64,000 bases of DNA, taken from Alnus glutinosa. Lineage: Eukaryota > Streptophyta > Magnoliopsida > Fagales > Betulaceae. This document shows positions 36,273 to 48,898 of the stretch, piece by piece; the first letter of the stretch is position 1, and every line of letters begins with the position of its first letter. The notes under the pieces were generated by a model. That model saw nothing but the letters and a program-made list of their open reading frames with translations. It was not told the origin of the DNA and searched no databases. The stretch spans positions 23,782,149 through 23,846,148 of the forward strand of contig NC_084890.1 of NCBI RefSeq assembly GCF_958979055.1. Reading direction: 5' to 3'. The translations under genes and the position numbers were made by a program.

Positions 36273-36718
36273 AAGACGTTGCTACAGGCTCAGACCTAGA
36301 GGAATGATGTCTTGGAGCAGCGCATTCATCATCTCGAGGCCATCCTCACTTCCGTGGCAGTATCACATGTGAGCCCAGGTGCTTAGCAGTCTCCACCTGC
36401 AAACGGAGGCAGTACGTCGTCTGTTAGTAGTGCTTCTGCATGTATGATTAATATTGTGTAAACTGCTTATTTTTAATTGTTTTGATTACTTGTTTAAATT
36501 TGCCTATAATTACTATATTTTTTAATTGTTTTCATTACTTGCAGGTAATTCGACAACGATTGGTCCATTGTTACCTATTGGACGACAGCTGAGCCAGCAC
36601 TCCCCCGTTGGGACTCCATCACCTGTTACACCATCCCTCGCCCAGTAATCGCCCGTTGACGAGCACACGCCTGCTACGAGAGTTCGTGATCAGCAGAGAC
36701 GGTCCTCAGATTTGTAGA
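36273..36718 (+). pseudogene. CACTA second gene, final part
   Basis: It continues the Transposase_24-like gene beyond the SIRE-like insertion: LLQAQT, stop, RNDVLEQRIHHLEAILTSVA, then a Pro/Ser-rich exon after an intron (36545-36718, ...SDL stop). The heptad-like LEQRIHHLEAIL is typical of the coiled end of this protein family. Confidence 0.7.
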
Positions 36719-36979
36719 TATTATGTGTAATTTTGTTTTGTTAGTAACTAATACGTTTATTAGTACATAATCTATTGTTGTTAGATTATGTAGATTTGTG
36801 TACATAATCTATTAGTACAAACACGTTTATTAGTACATAATCTATAAATTACTGATTTGTGTATTTTAATTTTGTGTTCATGGTATATTTTAGATGTTGT
36901 CCTGATATTTTGGGTGAAAAGGATTTTGTGATACTTTTGGGAGAAAAAATAAAATTAAAAATTAAAAATAAAATAAAAT

Positions 36980-37412
36980 TGCCACGTGGCAAATTTCCAG
37001 CTCCGACTATGGCCACGTGGATTATAATCCACGTGGCAGAATTCTGCCACGTGGATTATAATCCATGTGGCAGAATTCGGCAACGTGGACTGTAATCCAC
37101 GCGGCCAGCAGTCTGCCACGTGGATCAATGTCCATGTGGGCTGTTGGCCACGTGGAGTAAATCTACGTGGCTGAAATGTCAGTCACGTGTGTATTACACG
37201 TGTTTGACGTGTTGCAACGTGTTTTATTGGACATGTGGCACAGTGGCAATGTGTATTTGGTGGACACGTGGCAGATTGTGCATTTTGCAAGAACCGAATT
37301 TACCACGCCGCGTACACGTGGCCATTTACACATGTTTAACAGTTTGCCACGTGTATGGGGCCCCATACACGTGGCAAACTGAAAGTGGCTAAATGCAATT
37401 TTTTTTGTAGTG
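36980..37412. repeat. CACTA subterminal repeat array and right terminus
   Basis: About 16 copies of CCACGTGG or one-base variants (for example at 36981, 37011, 37030, 37047, 37114, 37147, 37264, 37313, 37345, 37367), often 17 bases apart in alternating orientation. The terminal CACTACAAAAAAAATTGCAT (reverse strand) ends at 37412. In CACTA elements such subterminal repeats bind the element-encoded TnpA-type protein. Here the motif is also a G-box. Confidence 0.85.
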
Positions 37413-38536
37413 CTTTTGCAATAATTCCAGCTGACTTAAAGATGGCTAGGTGTTGGCAAGAATATCCATCTTATTGAGGAGATGATTTCTAATGCGGATG
37501 TGGGTGATTTGGTGTAATCAAGAGAATCAGAAGAGGATTGGGAAGAAGTGGTATTTGTGGATGCGTAGGAGACTAGTGATCAACATAGTAAGACAACTAG
37601 TGAATGTGATATAGTTTTGATCATAACAAATGTTACGGATGAGAATGTGGTAGTGAAGGAGCTTGGTAAAGAGATGGAAAAGGAAGAACTGAAGAATGAG
37701 GTTAATCAACAAGATTGGTGAAGCTTGTTCCGAAAAAGAGAAAATGTAGGGGAAGTTGCAATACTTTTCTTCGAAGAAGATTAATGGTAGAGTTAGGGAT
37801 GTAAACAAAGCAAAGCTACCTATGAGCTCGCTCGGCCTCTACTCGATAAGGTTCGACTTGTGCATGACTCAATTATTAAATGAGCTATTCGTAGACACGA
37901 AACTATACTTGATTATTAAACGATACATACCCGTATAAAATCTGGCTCGCTTGTTTAAAGTTCGCGAACATACTCGTAAAAAGACTCGGCTTGCTTATTA
38001 GCTCGACTGATATATATTTATTAATAAAAACCGCTAACCGCTAACTGCCTCTATAGGGCGGTTAACGGTTAATGGTTTTTAAGGCAGTTTTAATGGTTTT
38101 GCTTATACGGTTAGCAGTTTTAGGTGGTTAACGGTTACCAAGCAGTTATTAGTGGGCGATTATTTCACCCCTAGCTCACCTGAGTTGAGGATTTTGTTTT
38201 CTGGGATGGCAATTATTGATAGTCTATGATTTAGAATTATATTTTACTTATCTCTTTCCCATACTTAAATGACAACCAAACAAAACCCATTAATTTATGT
38301 CTTTCTTTTTTTTTCTTTTATTATGTTTTTCAGAGATGATCTACCTATTTGGAAAACCCTTTCGAAACTGAGACTTCTTTTTTTTTTTTTTCATTCATTT
38401 TCTAAATCTTTGGACAATGGTTTTTTTTTTTTTTTTTTCAATAAACTTTCTTTTCAATTTTACTTATTGATTTTTAATTTGAAAGGAATAATAAAAATAT
38501 AAAAATTGGGTTATGTTTAATTTACTTAAAATTTGG

Positions 38537-38570
<34 letters not shown>
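37413..38570. other. Spacer with hAT-like remnants
   Basis: 37413-37790 has no recognisable gene. 37794-38173 starts TAGGGATGTAAAC and ends TTCACCCCTA, two different hAT-type termini around AGCTCG-rich and CGGTTAACGG-rich halves, so it looks chimeric. 38531-38570 is a (TA)n tract next to the MULE end. Confidence 0.55.
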
Positions 38571-38573
<3 letters not shown>

Positions 38574-39212
38574 AATTGCACCGTTGGTCCCTGTGGTATG
38601 CCATAATTATTTTTCACTCTCTATGGTTTAAAAAGTTCATGGGAGGTCCCTGTGGTATGCAATAATTACGTTTTACTCCCTGCGTCGATTTTTCGTCCAC
38701 CAGATTGACGGATTCTGTTAGCGCTACACGTCAGACCCACTAAAAAATTGACACGTGTATATTTGTTTTCAAATTAGTTTTTACTCATTTTTTGGATTTT
38801 CCACGTTGTCTGGGGTTGGCCACGTCGGCTTACTAGAGTTTAGTAAATTTTAGGGCTGACTTCTTTTTCCCCAACAGTAAAAAACCTCCATTTATTCTGC
38901 CACTCTCCATAATCGCACAGTTTGGTCCCTGATACTGATACCCGTAGCCGTCTTCTTCGCCAGTTCACGGTCTTCTTCGCCGGTCACGCTGTCACTCGTA
39001 TTTCTTCTCCAGTCACGAGTCACGCCAGTTGTCAACGGTATTGTTACTATTCCTCATTCTTTTTCATTCGTCTTTGCCGGTCACCACCATTTGGGGGGTT
39101 TTTGTTCCACTGATTTCTGTATGTAGATTTTTTTGTTGAGAACCCCATTCAGTCTGTAGAACAGATTTTTGTTTAGGGTTTATTCTGTTCTTCTGAAATG
39201 TTGGAATTGGTT
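38571..39212 (+). repeat. MULE left terminal inverted repeat
   Basis: 642 bp. It matches the reverse complement of 62293-63001 through ...GAAATGTTGGAATTGGTT. The right copy has about 65 extra bases made of repeated CGTC-TTCGCCGGTCACG words. Confidence 0.92.
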
Positions 39213-39939
39213 CTTTGTCGTTTAATTGTTTCGGAGTTGGAGATAGATGGGTTGAAGATAGATGAGTTTGATCGGCCACTGATGGGATTAAATAGAGGTT
39301 GGAGACAGTGGGTTCCAAAAAGTTTGGCTTGTTTGTGGGGCTTGTTTTCCCCATTTATTTGTCTGCATTCGTAATGATAGTGATGTTCCACTCCTTTTAT
39401 ATCTCTCGGGCATGGTGCATGTGAATTTGGGTGCCAAAGTTACTGAACTATGCTAAAATATTAACTATGCACATGTGTGGTCCATGTGCCAAAGCATTAA
39501 CTATACTTTGTGGTCCATTACCGATTGAACATGTGGGTAGGTGATAGTTCCATATCATTTTTTTTTTCATTGAAACAGATAATTAGAAGTGGGACATGTA
39601 TTTGACATTGTTTAATTCACGTAATGGAAAGCATCATACTATGTTTTTTTATTCCCTTTTCCAGTTGTTACTATGACACATACTTAAAAGTTGTGCTTTT
39701 GTTTTGTTTTGTTTTGTTCCTTTCTTTGTCACATTCACTTTCAACACTACTAAAACACCATAGTTTCATTAGACTATGTTTGATTGTGATGTTGAGCGGG
39801 CTGGCTTCAAGTTCCTAGGCCCATGTTACTTTTATTTGTGTTTTGGGAATTTGAACTATGTTGGGAGAAAAAAAAATAAAAAATTAAGAATTAAGTTGCA
39901 AGTGTACTCATCTAATAACTTTTTTATATTGTCGCAGAA

Positions 39940-41594
39940 ATGGTAAGAGTACTCATTTATTGTGGCGGTTACCTCGAATATCTACGCATGACCTACGTCG
40001 GAGGTGAGATATTTGACCAAGGAGAAATTGACGAAGACCTATTATCGATTACGCATTGGGGAAAAAAGCTACATAGTTTGGGGTACAGGAATCATAGTGG
40101 GTTTTGGTGTAAGCTTGATAATGAGTGGTCAGACAATGGACTTCATCACATCCGTAATGATAGTGATGTTATTGAGTTGATTGGTATGATACAAACAAAG
40201 AATACAAGAGTGTTGCACTTGTACGTGGATCATGAAACTGATGTGCCTGATTTAATTGACCCAACTGAACAACCAGCTGATGTTGAGAGAGGGGTTGGGG
40301 ATAAGGGTTTAGTAGAAGATGCTGGTGTTGAGGAAAGTGTTAGGGAGGAGGAAGGTGTTGGGGAGGACTCATCTGACGATCCTGATTATGAAGCTTGTGG
40401 GGATGAAAATTTAAGTGAATATGAGACAACTGATGCTGAGGATGAAGATCTTTACACAGACGTTGGGAGAGGTAAAAACATAGGGGATATTCACAACAAC
40501 TTTGATTGGTTTGGGGTTGGTGCAACCTCTAATGCACCAAATGTGGATGTCATCTCAACCGATTCCGCTGATAGTGAGCGGGATATGGATAGTTTATCCT
40601 CAGAGTCTGACGATGCAAATGCCTCTCGGTCTAGGCACAAGAAGATAAGATACCCAGACTTCACTGAGAATGATTTGAAATGCAAAATAAAGCTGAAAAA
40701 GAGGATCCGATTTCCAAATACAGCATTGTTGAAGATTGCCCTTAAGACTTTTGCCATTCAGAATGGGTTCGATTTTGTGTACCAACACAATGATAAAATA
40801 CGAGTGGCAGCGGTGTGCAAACTAAAGTGTAGGTGGCGGCTTCATGCGTTGCTGTCAAACAAACGAGATGCCATACAAATTAAAACTTTTGTCAATACGC
40901 ACAAGTGTGGCACGCATCATGAGAACAAAAAAGCCAACATGCATTGGATCGCAAATCAATATCTTGAGGAGTTTAGAGACGATCCCACATGGACTGTATA
41001 CGCTTTGAGAGAGCGAATTAAGAGGGACTACAATATTAACATTCCAAAATGGGTTGCCTACCGAGCCAAGACAATTGCCATGAAGAAGGTATATGGGAGT
41101 GAGGTTGAGCACTACCAAAACAGTTGGGACTATGCTGCAGCGGTTCACAAATGGAATCCGGGCAGCATATGTGGTTCGCTAAAAGACGACATTCATTTTT
41201 ATAGGATGTTTGTATGCTTGGATGCATGCAAGAAAGGTATGATTGCTGGATGCAGGCCGATGATTGCATTGGATGGTTGCCATTTGAAGGGTCCATACGG
41301 GGGACAATTATTATGTGCGGTAGGCAGGGATGAGAATGATGACATGTACCCAATTGCTTATGCTGTTGTAGAATTCGAGTGTAAAGAATCATGGACATGG
41401 TTTATGGCTAGTCTTCTTGACTACCTTGGCCCTATTGAAGAGCGTGGATGGGTATTTATGTCTGATAGGCAGAAGGTGATATATTTGAACCATTTTCTTA
41501 AAGTGCATGATTTTGAGAAAGATACTATGCTAATGTGATATATTTGTCTCTTTTGCAAGGTCTCATGGATACATTTGATGTTCTATACCCTAAG
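39940..41594 (+). pseudogene. MULE MURA-type transposase, 5' part
   Basis: ATG 39940 follows a splice acceptor-like CGCAG. Residues 1-105 resemble the PB1-like N-terminal domain of many plant MULE proteins; an acidic linker follows (about 120-225). A MuDR DNA-binding region comes next (LKKRIRFPNTALLKIALK, CKWRL-like CRWRLHA, HKC...H), then the transposase domain with IALDGCHLKGPYGG (first Asp) and WVFMSDRQK (second Asp). The frame fails at 41476. 41476-41559 looks like an intron, but splicing leaves one base missing relative to the family's SDRQKGLM. The gene continues GTCTCATGGATACATTTG to 41594, where the Tekay nest interrupts it. Confidence 0.88.
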
Positions 41595-41641
41595 TATAAC
41601 GCCCCAAAAAAAATTTTTAACAATATTTTTGGACCTAAAAG

Positions 41642-41696
<55 letters not shown>

Positions 41697-41709
41697 CTTG
41701 AACGGCGTC

Positions 41710-41751
<42 letters not shown>

Positions 41752-42485
41752 CTTGAACGGCGTCGTTTTATTAAGGAAGCATTTTATTTTTTTAGTCACA
41801 CGATGTCTTCCACCTTTCATCTCTCTCGTGACAGATTGCAATTGCCCTTACACGTTACAGAGGATGGCTTGAAAAACCTTTGACACTTTGCAAAAACCAT
41901 TTGCCACTTCTTGCCACATTTCAGTCCAAGCAACGACACGTTGATTCCATGCATGAGCCTTTCAGCCACGATGCCATTCTTCTTCCTCTATTTAAACATC
42001 ACTCTCGCACTACTTCAAGGCATCAGTAGAAAAAAAAAATCCTCTAAATAAATTACTTAGCTCGTTTCTGAAAATTGCAAGCCAAGAGGTATTCTTCTGA
42101 AAACTTTTCAGCATTGATGTTTTTTTTTTTTTTTTCCTTTTATCACACACACACTCGGCATCAGGGACAACAGACCCATATTATTTTTCTTCTTTCTTAT
42201 TTTCTCTTCTTTTCCTTCCTTTTCTTCTTCCTTCTCTGCACTTTTTCTTTCTTTTTTTTTTCTTCCCTTGCCAAAACTGTATAAGAGAGACGAGGGAGAG
42301 GGAGGAGCAGGGAGAGAGTGTGGCAGAGAAGAGACCCAGCCAGTGGGCTAGCCATCGGACTGGGCGGACGGTGACGCTGGGCCGGTGGACCACGGCCCTG
42401 CGCCGGCGACGCCACCGGAGGGCGTTTTCCGGCGACTTCTGGTTGCCCGTGATTATTAAATTTTGATGTTTTTGATTTTTAGGTT
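41595..42485 (+). repeat. Tekay left LTR, first part
   Basis: Closely matches 48777-49624. Differences are mostly C/T and G/A. It carries two (TA)n tracts because the segment (TA)n-AAAAACTTGAACGGCGTCGTTTT is duplicated (41645-41770), where the right LTR has one. It stops at AGGTT, exactly where the Athila-like element is inserted in the right LTR. The remaining ~2.5 kb of this LTR, the primer site and the 5' leader are deleted. Confidence 0.88.
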
Positions 42486-44306
42486 CGATAAGTGCTGAAT
42501 GTTACACATTCAAGCCCCTTAATTTACATATGTTAAGCTCTTAGTTTTGTTATAATTTGATGTTTTGTGTTGTTTTTGTGTTTTCTTGTATTTTACAGGT
42601 TTTAGAAGAAAAACCGATCAAATTCCAAGATTATAATGAAGTCAGCAAACTCACTTTTGGATAGATTCAAACTCCAAATCAATTTTGAATTTAAGGAAAG
42701 AGAAGTTGGCAAAAATTCGTTATCTTTGGAAAGAATCCAGAATGAGTATGTCTCAGTAATTTAATCATAACTTTCGGCTCAAGTATCATATTGCAACAAA
42801 ATTGATAGCGTTGGAAAGCTAATAAGAAAGGAAACAAATATGTCAGAAATAGGTTTTTCCTAATTCAGATTTTTTCTATGCCAAAATTGCCCCACAATAA
42901 AAGACCGCAAATCTGTACGAATTTTGGAATCCTTTTCCTACTTGGATAGAAATTTCAGAAAATGAGAAGACTTGTAATTATTCTTTTTGGACTAGAAAAC
43001 CTACTTAGAATTGTAATAGGAATTCTAAAGCTTCTCTAATCCCTATAAATAGGATTCTAGCCTTTGAAGAAAGACACAGAAACTTTGAGGAAGAATCAAA
43101 GACTACATCAAGGAGGTTCTTTCTAGTTTTTATTTTCTTCCTTTATTTATTTTCTGTATGTATATAATTTTAGTTTATATTAGTTGTAACTAATACTTTA
43201 GTTAGGGCTCGATTGAAGCCCTAATCATGTCTTTTTAAGTTTTTCAATTTGCCTTGCTACAATTTATATATTGATGCTTAACTTGATTAATTCTAGTTTC
43301 TTGAATTCCTCGCATGTTTATGTTTAGCTAGCATATTCTTGTGGTATGGATTTGTTATTTATGTCAATTTGAATGACCGAGTCCTGGGCATAATAGAGTA
43401 ACGGAAGAACCCCGACACAGGTTCTTGGATTAATCAACATAAAGACAATTGGAATAGATACCATATTCCAATCTGAGTGTATTTACCGATTTCCATAGAT
43501 TTATACTTTCTTGAAGAACAACTTAGTAGATACCATGCTAAATCCTTCAAGGAAGAAAAGAGTTAGAGTAGATACCATGCCTAACTCGTTGTTTAGGGAA
43601 ATCAATAGTTTTAGGAGAAGATATCATTCCCTTGTGGCTGGTAAGCATTAAGCATCATGTTATGATTGTAGTATTGTATATATTGCGAATCTTATTTGAG
43701 TATGATTAGCGGTGGATATCGAAGCCCTACCTTTTCTTCATAGTATTTTTAATTCAATCTTTTATCCTGTCTTATTCAACATATCGCTTTTAGGAATTTC
43801 TCTTTAAATACAATTTATACCAATCCTCGTGGGAATGATCTCGTATTTGCCTGCTATACTGTTATTTTGATCTTGTGCACTTGCGAGTAAAATGTACAAG
43901 TATTTGCCTATTTATTTAGGTAGATATTTGCACAACAAGTTTTTGGCGCCGTTGCCGGGGATTGTGTTAAATTTTGTTTTTAAAGTTTTTCCTTTTATTT
44001 TAGTTATTTCTGTTTATGATAATCTAAAAATAAAAAATAAAAAAAAAAGAAGGCTTTTTTCCTTTAATTTTTGTTTTTGTTTTTGTTTTCCTTTTGTTAT
44101 GCTTATGTTCATGTAAAAAAAAATAATAATAATAAAAAAAAAAAAAAAAAAAAAAACGTATTCAAAGTTGAGGACGACATGGCAGAAGTAAGTGTAGAGA
44201 ATCCATCCGAGCGGAAGCCAATGAAGAGTTCCTTCATACCACAAAATCCAAATCAACCCTCTTGCATTGCTTTTCAACCAAATGTGCAAAGCAATTTTGA
44301 TTTGTA
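42486..44306 (+). mobile_element. Athila-like element, 5' part only
   Basis: A 1452-bp LTR (42486-43937), then TTTTTGGCGCCGTTGCCGGGG (tRNA-Asp-type primer site) and the leader and first ~45 codons of gag (ATG 44179), ending at ...AGCAATTTTGATTTG. It begins CGATAAG instead of TGATAAG. The LTR lacks a 9-base duplication (CTTCTAAAG) present in both LTRs of 49625-56144. At 44307-44313 it is joined directly to Tekay gag sequence. Confidence 0.88.
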
Positions 44307-44313
44307 GTCGTCA

Positions 44314-47300
44314 CAGCCATAACCGACTACAGAAACGAGACACCTCGCAACGGGGAGCAAGGTTGCCCATTCAAAAGGTTTGAAAGGCTTAACATCCCGA
44401 TGTTTGACGGGAAACAAGGTCCTATAGAGTCTGAGAATTGGCTAGTAGACGTTGAAGAAATATTACTGCTGGCAGGATGTACAGAGGAACAGAAGGTACA
44501 ATATACCGCTTACAGACTATCTGGTGAAGCCAAACGATGGTGGAATGCTAAGAAAGTTCTACTAGTCCAAGAATTAGGAAATGAAAGGGCAATCTCTTGG
44601 GAACGTTTTCAAAAGGAGTTCCTTCAGCATTATTTTCCTAAAATCCTCAGAGACGCTAGAGCACGGGAATTTATGGACCTCACACAAGGGAATATGACGG
44701 TTGCCCAGTATGCTGCTCGATTTAATGAATTAGCTCTATTTGCGCCATACTTAGTAGCAGATGAAGAAAATCGAGCGAGGAAGTTCGAACAGGGTCTCAA
44801 TCAACGAATCCTTGATCGGGTCATATGTTTTGAAATCAGAGATTTTGTAGAATTAGTCAACAAGGCATCCTTGGCCGAAGACAGCATTAAGAAAAATGCT
44901 CTAGCAATGGCAGATTCAAGAAAAAGGATAGCACCTCCAATGGGAAACAATCAACCATCGTGGAAACGAAGACAAAATGGGAATAACCATAGAGCCAAAT
45001 TTGAAGAGAGCATATCAGCCCCATTCAATAGTATGCTCTGTCCTAAATGTAATCGTCCTCATCAAGGACAATGTCGTATGGGGACTAATATTTGTTTTCG
45101 ATGTGGTCAAACCGGACATTTTGTACGAGATTGCCCCAAGGCGAAGGAAGGAGACAGACCCCAACAAAAGGGAAGCGGACAGAAGCAATTTACCCAAGCT
45201 AGAGTATACGCTCTCACTCCTGGCGATGCAGAAACAAAAAATGAAGTGGTGACAGGTACTTTACCCCTATTTTCTGGCAAAGCTATAGTTCTTTTCGATT
45301 CAGGCGCTACTCATTCTTTTATATCAGTCTCTTATGTTAGAAGATATAGCCTAAATATAGAACTAATGGAGATTGGCGTAGTGGTATCTACCCCTGTGGG
45401 AAAATCTGTGATATGCACGAAAATTGTTCGTAAATACCCTATTCATATAGATGGGAGAACCTTATTAGCTGATTTGATTATATTTGATATACATGGGTTC
45501 GATATCATCCTAGGTATGGATTGGTTGTCAAGCAACCATGCAATAATTGACTGCCATCACAAAGAAATAATTTTTAGATTGCCATCAGAAGCTAAGTTTA
45601 AATTTATAGGGACAAAGGTGAATGTTGCCCCACGTTTAATTTCGGCAGTTCAATGTAAGAGGTTGTTACAGGATGGATATCAGGCTTACTTAGCGTGTTT
45701 AGTAGATACCCCATTGGAAGAAAAGAAAATTGAAGAGATACCTGTAGTTCAGGAGTTTTCTGATGTTTTCCCTGAAGATTTACAAGGACTCCCTCCTGAT
45801 CGAGAAATAGAGTTTTGTATCGAGTTAACCCTTGGAGCTGCCCCAGTATCTAAAGCACCATACAGGATGGCGCCAGCAGAATTGAAGGAGCTAAAGGAGC
45901 AATTACAGGAGTTGTTGGACAAAGGATTTATACGCCCAAGTGTATCACCATGGGGAGCACCAGTGCTTTTTGTGAAAAAAAAAGGATGGCACGATGCGGA
46001 TGTGTATTGATTATCGGGAACTCAACAAAATCACCATCAAGAATAAGTATCCATTGCCCCGCATAGATGATTTGTTCGATCAGCTACAAGGTGCGCAAAT
46101 TTTCTCAAAGATCGACCTTCGGTCAGGGTATCATCAGCTGAAGATAAGGAGGGAAGACATACCCAAAACAGCCTTCCGCACACGATATGGCCATTATGAA
46201 TTTTTAGTAATGCCATTTGGATTAGCAAATGCACCAGCAGCTTTTATGGATTTAATGAATCGGGTGTTCCGAGAATTTCTGGACCAATTTGTGGTGGTAT
46301 TCATCGATGATATCTTAATCTACTCCAAAAACCTAGGGGAACATGAAGACCACTTGAGAATTGTCTTGCAAAGGCTTAGAGATGAGCAACTCTACACTAA
46401 ATTCTCCAAGTGTGAATTTTGGCTGGAAAAGATTTCTTTTATCGGGCACGTAATTTCTAAAGAAGGTATTTCGGTGGACCCCAAGAAAATTGAAGCAGTT
46501 GTTGATTGGGAAAGGCCTACCAATGTCCATGAGATTAGAAGCTTCCTTGGCTTGGCGGGATACTATCGGCGTTTCGTGGAAGGATTTTCAAAATTGTCAG
46601 GCCCACTCACAGCTTTGACAAAGAAGAATGCTCGCTTCGAGTGGACTGAGGAGTGTGAACGTAGCTTCCAAGAACTAAAACGAAGACTAGTGACTGCTCC
46701 AATTTTGACGCTTCCTTCCGGATCCGGCGGATTTGTCATCTACAGCGACGATTCAAGAAAGGGGCTTGGTTGTGTTCTTATGCAAAACGGTAAGGTAATA
46801 GCCTATGCATCTCGACAACTCAAGAACCACGAGTTAAACTACCCTACTCATGATTTGGAGCTTGCTGTAGTAGTCTTCGCATTAAAAATTTGGAGGCATT
46901 ATCTCTATGGAGAAAAATGTGAAATTTTTACGGATCATAAAAGTCTTAAATACTTGTTCACACAGAAAGAACTAAACTTGAGACAAAGGCGATGGTTAGA
47001 ATTAATCAAGGACTATGATTGCGTAATTAACTACCACCCTGGAAAGGCCAATGTAGTCGCTAATGTATTGAGCAGGAAGTCTAGAGGAGGAGCAGCATGT
47101 TTAAAGATTTTGCCACGTGAATTACAAACAGATCTTGAAAGATTCAAATTGGAAGTTGTTCTGGGGGAAGTGCAAGCATTAATGGCGAAATTGGAGATAC
47201 AACCCACTCTTCTAGAGAGGATTCGTGTAGCCCAAGAAAAAGATGATGAGACCATTCGTTTAAAGGAGAAGAAGATCAGTGAAGGACTGGGATTCTATAT

Positions 47301-48642
47301 TACATCAGATGGGCTGCTCAGATATCAAAATAGAATTTGTGTACCCAATAATGAGGAGATTAGGAAACTAATATTAGAAGAAGCACACTTCTCTCCATAT
47401 TCAGTACATCCCGGAGGAACGAAAATGTACTGCGACCTCAAGAAGTATTTCTGGTGGAATGGAATGAAGCAGGACATCGCCGAATTTGTGGAACGGTGTT
47501 CTACCTGTCAGCAAGTCAAGGCAAAGCATCAAAGGCCTGCAGGACCGTTGCTACCTTTAGAGGTACCTGTTTGGAAATGGGATTCAATAGCAATGGATTT
47601 TCTGATGGGATTACCAAGGACACAGACCGGTCATGATGCAATATGGGTAATAGTTGATAGATTGACAAAAACCGCACACTTCATACCAGTAAAAGTGAAG
47701 CACTCAATGGAGAAGCTAACAGAACTTTACCTGCACGAGATTGTCAGATTACATGGAGTGCCAGGATCAATAGTGTCAGACAGAGATCCTCGTTTTACGT
47801 CAAGGTTCTGGAAAAGTTTACAAGAAGCAATGGGGACGAAATTACGATTTAGCACTGCTTATCACCCACAAACAGATGGACAGTCTGAACGAACCATTCA
47901 GATTTTGGAGGATATGTTACGAGCTTGTGTGTTAGATTTTGGAGGAAGCTGGATAAAATATCTTTCCCTGATAGAATTTGCTTACAACAATAGCTATCAA
48001 GCCAGTATAGGTATGGCTCCTTATGAAGCATTATATGGGTGGAAATGTCGTTCCCCACTCTATTGGGACGAACTGGGAGAGCGTAGAATCTTAGGGCCAG
48101 ATATTATCCAAGACACTATAGACAAAGTCGCATTGATTCAACGGAGGATGTCGGCAGCTCAAGACAGACAGAAAAGTTATGCAGATACACGTCGTAGAGA
48201 TCTAGAATTCACAGAAGGCGACAAAGTGTTTTTAAAAGTGGCACCAATGAAGGGAGTGGCTAGATTTGGGAAGAAAGGAAAACTGAGCCCCCGCTACATT
48301 GGACCGTTTGAAATTTTAGAAAGGGTAGGCCCTGTAGCCTACCGGTTAACTTTGCCACCAAACCTTGATGGAGTACATAATGTTTTCCATGTCTCCATGC
48401 TAAGGAAATACATCTCGGACCCATCACATGTGATCACTTATGAGCCATTACAAATACGGGAAAATCTGACCTACGAAGAGATTCCAGTGAAGTTGTTAGA
48501 TCGTAAGGTCCAAGAATTGCGCACCAAGAGCATCCCATTAGTGAAAGTCTTATGGAGGAATCAAGAGATAGAAGAAGCATCATGGGAGCTAGAGGACGAA
48601 ATCCGCAAGAAATACCCATCTCTTTTTAGTGAGGAAAGCTAG
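44314..48642 (+). pseudogene. Tekay gag-pol with a single frameshift
   Basis: Two long frames, 44400-46010 (gag homology extends up to ~44320) and 45994-48642, joined by a one-base excess in the A9 run at 45977-45985. Domains: gag (to ~44900), CFRCGQTGHFVRDC (45090-45135), protease LFDSGATHSFIS (45290), reverse transcriptase ([16 protein letters not shown]), RNase H (46735-47080), integrase zinc region H...H...C..C (47390-47510), core D, D, E (47590-47890), chromodomain (48470-48620). RNase H departs from the family: YSDDS for YSDAS, and VVANVLSRK for VVADALSRK, which removes a catalytic Asp. No other stop in 4.3 kb. The element is recent but probably inactive. Confidence 0.92.
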
Positions 48643-48776
48643 TATATCAGGTATAATTGTTTATGTCTGTGTTTGTTAATTAAATAATTTTATTTTGCTG
48701 TTACTGTTTGCAATAAAATATGCTGAGTAATTAGTTAAATTAATTTCGAGGACGAAATTTTTTAAGGAGGGAAGGT

Positions 48777-48823
48777 TATAACGCCCCAAAAATTTTTTTT
48801 AACAATATTTTTGGACCTAAAAG

Positions 48824-48898
<75 letters not shown>

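Larger units (their letters stand above)
24399..37412 (+). mobile_element. CACTA (En/Spm) transposon, 5'-truncated, interrupted
   Basis: The right end reads, in reverse complement, CACTACAAAAAAAATTGCAT, a typical CACTA terminus (37385-37412). It is preceded by a dense subterminal repeat array. Inside are remnants of the TnpD-type transposase (DUF4218 and DUF4216 regions) and of the second CACTA gene (Transposase_24-like). The element resumes after the SIRE-like insertion (28289-36272). The left part is missing: coding homology begins right after an intron acceptor at 24397-24398 and no CACTAC terminus was found upstream. Without the insert about 5 kb remain. Confidence 0.88.

Noticed and set aside
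41640..41748. Possible CRISPR-like or satellite array
   Set aside because: It is a (TA)n microsatellite with one duplicated spacer. Plant nuclear DNA has no CRISPR arrays.
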